Assembly: GCA_027314595.1 (NCBI GenBank)
Contig: DAHVAN010000356.1
Span: 1 to 64,000 of the forward strand
Direction: 5' to 3'
Origin: Actinomycetota bacterium
GTDB taxonomy: Bacteria > Actinomycetota > Actinomycetes > Streptosporangiales > Streptosporangiaceae
Length of the DNA stretch: 64,000 bases
The position numbers and the translations under genes are program-made. Under the pieces are notes generated by a model, which searched no databases, was not told the origin of the DNA, and saw nothing but the letters and a program-made list of their open reading frames with translations. Below are positions 9,308-17,164 of this stretch, in pieces. Position 1 is the stretch's first letter, and the number at the start of each line of letters is the position of its first letter.

Positions 9308-10144
9308 ATGGCGAATGTCTCCGCCGCTGATGTGAAGCGGCTGCGCGAACAGACCGGCGCGGGAATGATGGACTGCAAGAACGCCCTCGCGCAGGCCGAT
9401 GGCGACTTCGAGGCCGCGATCGAGTTCCTGCGGCTGAAGGGCCTTAAGGACCAGAGCAAGCGTGCGACCCGCACCGCGGGCAACGGGCTTGTGACGGCCG
9501 AACTCGACGGCAGCAGCGCCGGCGTGCTCGTCGAGCTGAACTGCGAGACCGACTTCGTGGCCAAGAACGAGCAGTTCCAGGAGGTGGCCGCCAAGATCGC
9601 GAAGGCGGCCCTGGGCAGCGGCGTGGCCGACCGGCTCGCCCTGCTGACCGTCGAGGTCGAGCCCGGCAAGACCGTCGAGCAGCTCATCGAGGACGCGAGC
9701 TCCTCGATCAAGGAGAAGCTGGAACTCGGCCGCTTCGCCCGCTTCGAGGGCGGTTACGTGACCAGCTACCTGCACCGCTCCGACCGCGACCTGCCGCCGA
9801 CCCTCGGCGTGCTCGTCCAGCTGGACAAGCCGAGCGAGGGGGTCGCCAGGGACCTGGCGCAGCAGGTCGCCGCCATGCGCCCGATGTGGACCACGCGCGA
9901 GGAGGTTCCCGAGGACGTGGTCCAGAAGGAGCGCAGGATCGCCGAGCAGATCACCCGCGACGAGGGCAAGCCCGAGCAGGCGATCCCGAAGATCGTCGAG
10001 GGCCGGCTCGGCGGCTTCTTCAAGGACGTCGTGCTCGTCGAGCAGGCGTTCGTCAAGGACAGCAAGCTGTCCGTGGCCAAGGTGCTCGAGGCCGACGGCG
10101 TGTCCGTGCGGGGATTCGCCCGGTTCCAGGTGGGCCAGGCCTGA
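9308..10144 (+). CDS. tsf: Elongation factor Ts
   Basis: 278 residues, starting MANVSAADVKRLREQTGAGM with the UBA-like N-terminal domain. The Asp-Phe core motif follows in the segment around FVAKNEQFQEVA. It is the guanine-nucleotide exchange factor for EF-Tu. The ATG is preceded by GGAGCGAGG. It lies 25 bases after rpsB and the two are surely cotranscribed. A strong hairpin follows its stop, where pyrH would be expected. Confidence 0.97.
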   Translation: MANVSAADVKRLREQTGAGMMDCKNALAQADGDFEAAIEFLRLKGLKDQSKRATRTAGNGLVTAELDGSSAGVLVELNCETDFVAKNEQFQEVAAKIAKAALGSGVADRLALLTVEVEPGKTVEQLIEDASSSIKEKLELGRFARFEGGYVTSYLHRSDRDLPPTLGVLVQLDKPSEGVARDLAQQVAAMRPMWTTREEVPEDVVQKERRIAEQITRDEGKPEQAIPKIVEGRLGGFFKDVVLVEQAFVKDSKLSVAKVLEADGVSVRGFARFQVGQA

Positions 10145-10149
10145 TCGGG

Positions 10150-10201
10150 GGGCGCCGGAAAGACGCCGATCCGCGGCAGCGGTCAGTGCTTTCCGGCGCC
10201 C
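10150..10201 (+). terminator. Strong hairpin ending the rpsB-tsf transcript
   Basis: GGGCGCCGGAAAG (10150-10162) is perfectly complementary to CTTTCCGGCGCCC (10189-10201), a 13-pair stem with a 26-base internal segment that can itself pair in part. It begins five bases after the tsf stop, so rpsB-tsf probably ends here and frr has its own promoter in 10202-10299. Confidence 0.75.
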
Positions 10202-10299
10202 TTCGTATGAGAATGGGTAGGGCCGGGTAGTGTGGTGACGACCGTACGGGGCCGAGGTCCGAGCCGACCGGCACGCAAGTGCGCACAGGAGCCGTAACG

Positions 10300-10857
10300 A
10301 TGATCGATGACACCCTCCTTGAGGCCGAAGAGAAGATGGACAAAGCCGTCGCGGTCGCCAAGGAAGATTTCGGCAACATCCGCACCGGCCGGGTCCACCC
10401 GGGCATCTTCACCAAGGTGACCGCCGCGTACTACGGCACCCAGACCCCGCTGGACCAGCTCGCCACCTTCCGCGTGCCCGAGCCGAGGATGGTCATCATC
10501 CAGCCGTTCGACAAAGCCTCGCTCGGCACGATCGAGAAGGCCATCAGGAACAGCGACCTCGGCGTGAACCCCTCCAACGACGGCGTGATCATCCGGGTGA
10601 TCTTCCCCGAGCTGACCGAGGAGCGCCGCCGCGAGTACATCAAGACCGCCCGGTCCAAGGCCGAAGACAGCCGCGTCTCCATCAGGAACATCCGGCGCCA
10701 CGCCAAGGACGCGCTGGACAAGATGGTGAAGAACGGCGAGGCGGGCGAGGACGAGGTACGCCGCGCGGAGCGTGACCTCCAGGAACTCACCGACACCTAC
10801 ATCGCGCAGGTCGACGAGCTGCTCAAGCACAAGGAAGCCGAGCTGCTCGAGGTGTGA
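10300..10857 (+). CDS. frr: Ribosome recycling factor
   Basis: 185 residues, the exact usual length. [15 protein letters not shown], the central [13 protein letters not shown] and the C-terminal long helix with [11 protein letters not shown] are canonical. It splits post-termination ribosomes together with EF-G. The ATG at 10300 is chosen over an in-frame GTG at 10279 because it gives the standard N-terminus. Its stop overlaps the GTG start of cdsA (GTGA). pyrH, normally just upstream, is missing. Confidence 0.97.
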   Translation: MIDDTLLEAEEKMDKAVAVAKEDFGNIRTGRVHPGIFTKVTAAYYGTQTPLDQLATFRVPEPRMVIIQPFDKASLGTIEKAIRNSDLGVNPSNDGVIIRVIFPELTEERRREYIKTARSKAEDSRVSIRNIRRHAKDALDKMVKNGEAGEDEVRRAERDLQELTDTYIAQVDELLKHKEAELLEV

Positions 10858-11738
10858 GCGCCGCAGGCACACAGCCCCAAGACGATATGCCGGACGAGGG
10901 CCGGCAGGCGCCCGGCACGGGGATCAGGGCCGGCCGCAACCTGCCCGCCGCGATCGCCGTTGGCGCCGCGCTCGGCGGCATCGCGCTGCTCACGCTGCTG
11001 ACCGTGAAGGCGACGTTCCTGATCTACATGGGCGCCGCGCTCGCGGTCGCGCTGTATGAGCTCGCCGGCGCGCTGCGCACCCGCGAGATCGCGATCCCGG
11101 TGATCCCGGTCGCCCTCGGCGGCGCCGCGATGGTGACCAGCGCGTACTGGGCCGCGGGCGGCGCCGTCGCCGCCGCGTTCGCGCTGACGGTGCTCGCGAT
11201 CCTCGCCTGGCGCATGTCCGGCGGCACCGATGGCTACGTCAGGGACGTCACCGCGGGCGTGTTCGCGGTCGCCTACCTGGCGCTGCTCGGCTCGACCGTG
11301 TCCGCGATGCTGGCCGCCCACGACGGCGGCCGCCGGGTCCTGGTGTTCGTCATCCTGGCGATCTGCAGCGACATAGGCGGCTACTTCGCCGGAATCACGC
11401 TCGGGCGCTCCGGCGCCCACAAGCTAGCCCCCGTCATCAGCCCGAAGAAAACGTGGGAAGGCCTGGCCGGTTCCGCCGTCGCCACCATCGCGGCCGGCGC
11501 CATCTTGCTGCCCGCGCTGCTGCACGGGTACTGGTGGCAGGGTGTCGTGCTCGGCGCGGCGGCCGTCGTCGCCGCGGTGCTCGGCGATTTCGCCGAGTCG
11601 ATGATGAAGCGGGACCTGAACATCAAGGACATGGGGTCGCTGCTGCCGGGCCACGGCGGCATCCTGGACCGGATCGACTCGCTGCTTTTCTGCGCTCCGG
11701 CCGTCTGGCTGCTGCTGTCGGCCTTCCTGCGCACATAG
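10854..11738 (+). CDS. cdsA: Phosphatidate cytidylyltransferase
   Basis: 294 residues with about eight hydrophobic segments. The C-terminal CDP-alcohol signature reads SPKKTWEG (about residue 199), then [16 protein letters not shown] and [14 protein letters not shown], the full CdsA motif. It makes CDP-diacylglycerol from phosphatidate and CTP for phospholipid synthesis at the membrane. A hydrophilic N-terminal tail of about 30 residues is usual in actinomycetes. The GTG start overlaps the frr stop, so it is translationally coupled. Confidence 0.93.
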   Translation: MSAAGTQPQDDMPDEGRQAPGTGIRAGRNLPAAIAVGAALGGIALLTLLTVKATFLIYMGAALAVALYELAGALRTREIAIPVIPVALGGAAMVTSAYWAAGGAVAAAFALTVLAILAWRMSGGTDGYVRDVTAGVFAVAYLALLGSTVSAMLAAHDGGRRVLVFVILAICSDIGGYFAGITLGRSGAHKLAPVISPKKTWEGLAGSAVATIAAGAILLPALLHGYWWQGVVLGAAAVVAAVLGDFAESMMKRDLNIKDMGSLLPGHGGILDRIDSLLFCAPAVWLLLSAFLRT

Positions 11739-11875
11739 CTTTCCGTCCGTAACTGGAGTCTCTTTTCTGCTATCCAGAACGGGCCCTTGCCGACTGCCGC
11801 CGGAAATGTTTGAGCCCCCGATTTTATGGGACTTGAGTCGAAGGAATATCGGTTCGGCATTCCGGAACGGAGTCG

Positions 11876-12061
11876 ATGGACATGTCGGCTAGGTGGGTCA
11901 AGATCCTCATCCTGACGGTCTACCTGATCATCGGCGGCGTTATCGCCTGGGACCATGGGTACCTCGGCCTCACCTGGCTGAGGTCACTAGCCAGCGCGAT
12001 CCTGGCGATCTTGCTGTGGTGGCTCATCCCGCTGGGCGTGAACCTGCATATCCACGGATAG
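11876..12061 (+). CDS. Small two-helix membrane protein, unknown function
   Basis: 61 residues. Two hydrophobic stretches (about 8-24 and 33-51) joined by WDHGYLGLTWLRS. No known domain is recognised. The AT-richer bases 11740-11875 before it hold no other gene and may contain its promoter. It converges with the SUFU-domain gene, with six bases between the two stops. The composition looks protein-like and the start ATG has GGAACGGAG upstream; moderate confidence that it is real. Confidence 0.6.
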   Translation: MDMSARWVKILILTVYLIIGGVIAWDHGYLGLTWLRSLASAILAILLWWLIPLGVNLHIHG

Positions 12062-12067
12062 CGCGGC

Positions 12068-13192
12068 CTAGCGGAGCGCCGCCGCCGGAGGATTGACAAT
12101 CCAGCCGCGGCGTTCCGCGGCCAGCTGGCTGACAAGGCTGGCAGAGCCATGTTCCTTGGCAATCAGCCGGGACCGTTCGGAAATCGGAATTATCCAAAGC
12201 CACCTGACAGGGTCATCGTCCACCGAGAAACCCGACAGATCGGGCGCCGCGGGCCCGGGGAGCGCGGACGGGTCCTGCAGGAGCAGCACGCCCTCGTAGC
12301 CGCCGCCGAGCGGGAAGTTCGCCGCCCGGTCGTACCACCGGACGCTGTGGCCGGGGCCGAACCAGGTCACCGCGCGCCAGGGGTATCCGGCCAGCCACAA
12401 GAAGACCAGGGCCGCCACCCCGGACGGCAGCGTCGTCGCGACGGCGAGCTCGACCCTGGAGTACCCGGCGGGATCGTCGACGACCTGCTCGACCATGGGC
12501 ATCCGCTGCGCGCTCATGCCAACCGTGGACAGCACCGTGTACGGCCGGCCCGAGGACGGCGGGCGCTCGGAGATCCCGATCGCCGGGCGCCTGCCCTGCG
12601 CGCCGTCCCAGTAATGGGCGCCCGGGCCGAGCCGCGAGGTCAGGTGCGCGAGCGCCGCCTGCTGGAACTTGGCCCAGCCTGCGGTGGAGTTGCGCCACCG
12701 CCAGAACTGGCCCGCGCGCTCCACCCGGGGGCCGAGCCCCTCGATGGCGTCGTCGAGCGACCAGGCGAACGGCGTCTGGCCGATCACGTCGCGGCTGTAC
12801 CCGGGCATGCCGCGGCCGGAGTTGGCCCAGCCAGGGATGACGGCGAGCAGGGTGCCGCGCTCCAGCAGCGCCACGCCGTCGCCTTCCTCGAACCACAGCG
12901 CCTGCAGCGTGTCCGGGTCGAACGGCGGCCGGCCGCGCGGATGCCGGGTGCGGACGGCGGGCATAAGCGGCGCCTGGCCCGCGTTGATCCTGGCGGAATC
13001 GCTGGTGCGCGGGGCGCGAACGTGGTTGGCTATCCAGGTGGCGGCGATCGTCGTGGTCTCGTCGTACAGGTACGCAGCCGTGGTTGTGCCGTCGAACTCC
13101 ACCGTCAGCCGCCGGCTCCCGTAGGGGCTCACGCTGTCGAGCAGCGTGGCCGGCTGCGGGAACGGCTCGGGACCGGACCGCATTATTGCCAT
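12068..13192 (-). CDS. SUFU (suppressor of fused) domain protein
   Basis: 374 residues. The C-terminal half contains YTVLSTVGMSAQRMP, a central VELAVATTLP and the block around PLGGGYEGVLLL, matching the suppressor-of-fused domain seen in many bacterial proteins. The N-terminal half (1-190) is less clear, with an FDPDTLQALWFEEGDGVALLERG segment. Bacterial SUFU proteins are often linked to toxin immunity or polymorphic-toxin loci, but no toxin gene is visible here. Upstream (13193-13321) is a divergent promoter region shared with rlmN. Confidence 0.7.
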   Translation of the reverse strand: MAIMRSGPEPFPQPATLLDSVSPYGSRRLTVEFDGTTTAAYLYDETTTIAATWIANHVRAPRTSDSARINAGQAPLMPAVRTRHPRGRPPFDPDTLQALWFEEGDGVALLERGTLLAVIPGWANSGRGMPGYSRDVIGQTPFAWSLDDAIEGLGPRVERAGQFWRWRNSTAGWAKFQQAALAHLTSRLGPGAHYWDGAQGRRPAIGISERPPSSGRPYTVLSTVGMSAQRMPMVEQVVDDPAGYSRVELAVATTLPSGVAALVFLWLAGYPWRAVTWFGPGHSVRWYDRAANFPLGGGYEGVLLLQDPSALPGPAAPDLSGFSVDDDPVRWLWIIPISERSRLIAKEHGSASLVSQLAAERRGWIVNPPAAALR

Positions 13193-13321
13193 AATCCTTA
13201 ATATCGTCCTGTTTGCCCTCCGTGATCAAGTCCTTGCGCTTAGGTAATATCGGTGGGTCGATCCCCTTCGGGGGTCCGGGGGTCGCCCCCCGGGTGTGCG
13301 CAGTCCCCGAACGGAGCCGCC

Positions 13322-14440
13322 GTGTCTGGTCCACCTCGCCATCTCGCCGATCTCGGCCTGGCGGAGCGGCGGCAGGCAGTCGCCGACCTGGGAGAGCGCG
13401 AATTCCGCGCCGACCAGCTGTCACGGCACTACTTCGGCAGGCACACCGACTCGGCGCAGGACATGACCGACCTGCCCGCCGCGGTGCGTTCTGCGCTGGC
13501 CGCGGCGCTGCTGCCCCCCTTGCTCACGCAGCAGCGGTCGTTCGCCTGCGACAAGGGCGCGACGCGCAAGACGCTGTGGCGCCTGCACGACGGCGCGCTC
13601 GTCGAATCGGTGCTGATGAAGTACCCGGACCGGGTGACCATGTGCGTGTCGTCGCAGGCTGGCTGCGGGATGGGCTGCCCGTTCTGCGCGACGGGCCAGG
13701 CCGGCCTGACCCGCAACCTGTCCACCGCCGAGATCGTCGCCCAGGTGGTAGCGGGCGAACGCGCCCTGCCCGCCGCCGCCGCCCCGGGCCCCGCGCCCGG
13801 CCGCCTCTGCACCGGGAACCCCGCCCACGGCCGCGTCTCGAACGTCGTCTTCATGGGCATGGGGGAGCCGCTGGCGAACTACCGGAACGTGATCGGGGCG
13901 GTCCGCCGGCTGACCGACCCCGTGCCCGCCGGCCTGGGAATCTCACAGCGTTCGGTCACCGTGTCCACCGTCGGTCTCGTCCCGGCGATCAACCGCCTGG
14001 CCTCGGAAGGCCTGTCGGTCACGCTCGCGGTCTCTCTTCACGCGCCGGACGACGAGGCGCGTGACGGGCTCGTCCCGGTCAACCGCCGCTGGAAGGTCGC
14101 CGAGGTGCTGTCGGCCGCGTGGGACTACGCGGCCGCCACCGGGAGGCGGATCTCGATCGAATACGCGCTCATCAGGGACGTCAACGACCAGCCGTGGCGG
14201 GCCGACCTGCTCGGTTCGCTGCTCGCCGGGCACTTGGCGCACGTGAACCTCATCCCGCTCAACCCGACGCCAGGCTCGAAGTGGACCGCCTCGCTGCCGG
14301 GCGCGCAGGACGAGTTCGTCAGCCGCGTCGCCGCCCACGGCGTGGCCGTGACCGTGCGGGACACCCGGGGCCGTGAGATCGACGGCGCCTGCGGCCAGCT
14401 AGCCGCGTTGAACTCGCCGAACGCGCCGAAGGGCCGCTAA
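13322..14440 (+). CDS. rlmN: 23S rRNA/tRNA adenine C2-methyltransferase RlmN
   Basis: 372 residues from a GTG at 13322. The radical-SAM cluster motif is CGMGCPFC, preceded by [36 protein letters not shown] and [10 protein letters not shown] are RlmN blocks. The C-terminal Cys of the catalytic pair lies in GACGQL. It methylates A2503 of 23S rRNA and A37 of some tRNAs. A Pro/Ala insert (about 150-180) interrupts the barrel between the cluster and GMGEP. Following cdsA, this keeps the common actinomycete order. Confidence 0.95.
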   Translation: MSGPPRHLADLGLAERRQAVADLGEREFRADQLSRHYFGRHTDSAQDMTDLPAAVRSALAAALLPPLLTQQRSFACDKGATRKTLWRLHDGALVESVLMKYPDRVTMCVSSQAGCGMGCPFCATGQAGLTRNLSTAEIVAQVVAGERALPAAAAPGPAPGRLCTGNPAHGRVSNVVFMGMGEPLANYRNVIGAVRRLTDPVPAGLGISQRSVTVSTVGLVPAINRLASEGLSVTLAVSLHAPDDEARDGLVPVNRRWKVAEVLSAAWDYAAATGRRISIEYALIRDVNDQPWRADLLGSLLAGHLAHVNLIPLNPTPGSKWTASLPGAQDEFVSRVAAHGVAVTVRDTRGREIDGACGQLAALNSPNAPKGR

Positions 14441-14489
14441 GCCGGGGGAGGGCCACCGCCGTGCCGCGCGAACGCGGGACAATGCCCTG

Positions 14490-14900
14490 GTGAAGTGGTG
14501 GAAGCGGCTGAAGTTGCGGGCCGGGCGAGCACGGCGGGCGCTGCTATGGCGGGCCGTGCACTGGGGATGGCGGGAGTTCCAGCGGGCCGGCCTGATCACC
14601 GGGGACACGCCGGCGGGGCGGGCCTACCGGGAGTTCGGCCGGGGCTCGGTGATGGCGTTTCCGCCCGGGTCCGTGTTCGGCGAGGGCTGGATCGCGGTCG
14701 GCGAGGACACGCTGATCGCCGCGCAAGTGACCATGTCGGCCGGCATCATGCCCGGTCAGGATCTGGGTCCGGACCCGGTGCTGCGAATCGGCGACCGCTG
14801 CGTGATCGGGCGCGGCAGCCATATCGTCGCGCATGAAAGCGTCGAGATCGGCGATGACGTGTGGACCGGGCCGTACGTGTACATCCCTGAGCATTCGTAG
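14490..14900 (+). pseudogene. Hexapeptide-repeat acyltransferase, 5' part (split by the element)
   Basis: The first 132 codons (to base 14885) encode the N-terminal part of a left-handed-beta-helix acyltransferase, with VLRIGDRCVIGRGSHIVAHE and VEIGDDVWTGPYVYI. The frame then crosses into the inserted element, which adds Pro-Glu-His-Ser and a stop (TAG at 14898). The missing C-terminal part is found 11.6 kb away at 26500-26766. Joined, the two give a continuous 220-residue protein reading PYVYI-TDQNHGYTDP, the normal family sequence. The truncated form lacks the last helix coils and is unlikely to be active. Confidence 0.9.
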
Positions 14901-14912
14901 ACGTAGGCTACT
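14860..14912. other. attL attachment site
   Basis: The left chromosome-element junction. Bases up to 14883 are acyltransferase coding sequence (B half). The TC at 14884-14885 is the inferred crossover dinucleotide. Bases 14886-14912 are the P' arm: its outer 20 bases (14893-14912) are the reverse complement, at 19 of 20 positions, of 26471-26490 at the other end. The limits of the B half are approximate. Confidence 0.88.
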
Positions 14913-14915
14913 CCC

Positions 14916-16580
14916 ATGGGTACCGAGCGGCGCGGCAGCGCAGGGCAGACGGGTCTCCGTTGGGGCGGGGACGTGCGCATCTCTGAGGACGAGTGGGTCA
15001 AGGACCCGAAGACGGGCGAGATGCGCCTGTCCGAGAAGGGCATTACCCGGCAGGAAGAGGACATAACCGCACTGGTCGGCCGGCTTGGCGGGGAAGTCGC
15101 CAAGTGGTACCCGGAAAACGACACGTCGGCGTACAAGAAGCGGCGTATCCGGCTTCCGAACGGGCGTAGCGTGTGGCGGGTTTACCGCCCGGAATTCCGG
15201 CGCATGCTCGCCGATTACGAAGACGGGAAGATAGACGGGATCATCTTCTACGACATTGACCGTCTCGCCCGTCAGCCGCGCGACCTGGAAGACCTGATAG
15301 ACCTAGTCGAGTACTACAAGCGTCCCGTTGAAACGGTGACCGGAAATATCGACTTGCGCACATCCAATGGTCGCGCGATGGCGCGCGTGCTGGTGGCGAT
15401 GGCGAACAAGTCTAGCGAGGACACCGCGCGGCGCGTGGCACGCGCCAAGCTCCAAATTGCGCAGGAGGGAAACGGCAGCCGTTTCACGGGAAGCCGCCGG
15501 CGTTTCGGCTACCGGGAAGACGGAACCCTGAATGAGGCGGAAGCGGTGCTTATCCGTGACGCGGCACAAAGGTTCATGGCTGGCGAGTCGTGGAACGGTA
15601 TTGCCAAGCATTTCCGCGCTTCGGGAATCCGGCCGGTCTACGCGAATGTCTGGTCAATGACGTCTATACGTCAGGTTCTTCTGTCTCCCTCTACCGCAGG
15701 TATCGCGGTGTATAATGGTTCGCTGCGCGAGGAAAACAAGACGGGCCGTCCGAAAAACCTCTACTCCGACCCTGAAGCCGTCGCGCTGAAAGACGCGGCT
15801 GGCCGGTACCTGATGGGAAACTGGAAGCCGGTTCTGTCAGTTGACGAGTGGAAAGCACTCGTAGCGGAATCGGAGGCGAGGAGGAAAGGGCAGACATTCA
15901 GTGCCAGGGGAACGCGGAAATACCTATTGACCGGGCTCTTGCGGTGCGGGCGCGTACACGACAACGGCGTTGTATGCAACCGGTCTATGGCCGGCTTCAA
16001 ATACACCAATAAAGCCGGCACGGTTTGTTACGGTTACCGGTGCCCAGACAAGATAAAAGGCGGCTGCGGCGGTCTCCAGCGAAGCATGCCGAAACTCGAC
16101 AAACTCATAGAAGACCTGCTTTTCGCGCACCTCGCGGAAAACGCGCCGGACAGCATGCAGGAAAACGACGGGGCAGGCGAAACCGATGCTGACGCTATCC
16201 AGCTAGCCGAAACACAGGAAAGCATACGCAAGCTCCGGATGGGATATGCGGCGGTTCCCCGGACGGTCAGCGATGACACGATGTTCAGCGTGCTGCCGCA
16301 ACTGGAAGCCACCGAACGCGACCTGAAGGCAAAGCTGCGGAAAAAGGCCAAGGTACGTATGGGCCGGGTTTCCCTTGCAAAGAGGCCGGAAGAAGTACGC
16401 CGCGAATGGGACGAGGCCGATGATAACTTGGTGCGCCGCGCGATTCTTTCCCGCTACCTGAAAGCGGTTATTATCTGCAAGACAGATCGACGTGGTCCGG
16501 GAGCCCTGGATTATGCCGCGATCGAGCCGGTATGGCGCGAAGACGGGGAATACGCGCCACTTGATCACGTGATTTACTAG
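14916..16580 (+). CDS. int: Large serine recombinase (site-specific integrase)
   Basis: 554 residues. The N-terminal resolvase-type catalytic domain has R21 and the likely nucleophile S23 (VRISED), ITRQEED, the Arg-rich DRLARQPRDLEDL and the long E helix around RAMARVLVAMANKSSEDTARRV. The recombinase domain (about 190-300) has RFGYREDGTL and SWNGIAKHF. A zinc-ribbon with Cys at LLRCGR, GVVCN, YRC and GGCGG follows (about 345-385), then a coiled-coil region (about 420-520). The ATG lies only three bases inside the P' arm with no clear ribosome binding site, so expression probably depends on what the junction places upstream. Phage phiC31-type integrases use the same layout. Confidence 0.93.
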   Translation: MGTERRGSAGQTGLRWGGDVRISEDEWVKDPKTGEMRLSEKGITRQEEDITALVGRLGGEVAKWYPENDTSAYKKRRIRLPNGRSVWRVYRPEFRRMLADYEDGKIDGIIFYDIDRLARQPRDLEDLIDLVEYYKRPVETVTGNIDLRTSNGRAMARVLVAMANKSSEDTARRVARAKLQIAQEGNGSRFTGSRRRFGYREDGTLNEAEAVLIRDAAQRFMAGESWNGIAKHFRASGIRPVYANVWSMTSIRQVLLSPSTAGIAVYNGSLREENKTGRPKNLYSDPEAVALKDAAGRYLMGNWKPVLSVDEWKALVAESEARRKGQTFSARGTRKYLLTGLLRCGRVHDNGVVCNRSMAGFKYTNKAGTVCYGYRCPDKIKGGCGGLQRSMPKLDKLIEDLLFAHLAENAPDSMQENDGAGETDADAIQLAETQESIRKLRMGYAAVPRTVSDDTMFSVLPQLEATERDLKAKLRKKAKVRMGRVSLAKRPEEVRREWDEADDNLVRRAILSRYLKAVIICKTDRRGPGALDYAAIEPVWREDGEYAPLDHVIY

Positions 16581-16847
16581 CAGCGAAAGCGAAAGGGTGC
16601 GGCTCCGCCGCCAGATTTACGGCATTTCGCCCTGACCAGCCAACATCCGCAGAACTCAGCATCCTCCGACTGGCCTGGGAAGACGCAATGCCCGTCGCCG
16701 CCTAAACCCCGAAAGTCGCGTGAGATAACCAAGAACCTACGAGAAGGAGCCCTTCACGTGTTAACCCACAGCCGCGAACCGGACACACGGGCATCAAGGC
16801 ACCGAAAGGGCCTCGCGCTGCGTCACCCTGGAAGAGCCGCACCCAAA
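16581..16847. other. Non-coding stretch after integrase
   Basis: 267 bases with no convincing gene. A short GTG frame beginning at 16758 behind AAGGAG runs through the downstream hairpin and lacks any recognisable protein character, so I do not call it. The stretch separates the convergent integrase and transfer operon. Confidence 0.5.
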
Positions 16848-16887
16848 GCGAAAGACGCCGGCCGCGCATGCGGTCGGCGTCTTTCGC
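16848..16887. terminator. Bidirectional hairpin between integrase and transfer operon
   Basis: An 18-pair stem, 16848-16865 with 16870-16887, has a GCAT loop and a single G-T pair; the arm core reads GCGAAAGACGCCG. It starts five bases after the stop of the last minus-strand operon gene and can also end the plus-strand integrase transcript. Confidence 0.85.
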
Positions 16888-16891
16888 GTGT

Positions 16892-17164
16892 TCAGGATTC
16901 CTTTTCCTCGTCTTGGTCGTCATCACGGATTTCCTGGTTTCCGTAGTGCAGTAGCAAGAGCATGTCAGCCCATTGCCGTTGCGTGATTTTGGGTGCGCGT
17001 GCGACGTGATAAGCGATCCACTGTTCACGGGTCATCGGCTCTTCGGCCGCCGGCGTGCTGTCGTCGTCGTCGTGCGGGGGGTCGCGTCCCTTCGTCCCTT
17101 CGTCCCTGTCCCTCCCGTTACGTGCAGACGCGCGCGAGGGAGGGACGAAGGGACGATCACTCAT
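16892..17164 (-). CDS. Small acidic/basic protein of the transfer operon, unknown function
   Basis: 90 residues from an ATG that overlaps the traB stop (ATGA), which fixes the start. The N-terminal half is low complexity with a DDDDS run; the C-terminal half is MTREQWIAYHVARAPKITQ plus a leucine-rich helix, which could be a small helix-turn-helix. It is the last gene before the terminator hairpin. No function can be assigned; similar small genes follow traB in other actinomycete elements. Confidence 0.7.
   Translation of the reverse strand: MSDRPFVPPSRASARNGRDRDEGTKGRDPPHDDDDSTPAAEEPMTREQWIAYHVARAPKITQRQWADMLLLLHYGNQEIRDDDQDEEKES

Noticed and set aside
10202-10299. Remnant of pyrH before frr
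   Set aside because: The 98 bases show no UMP-kinase codons in any frame; they are better explained as the frr promoter.
16758-16946. Short GTG frame behind AAGGAG after the integrase
   Set aside because: Runs through the terminator hairpin and into the end of the opposite gene; no protein character.
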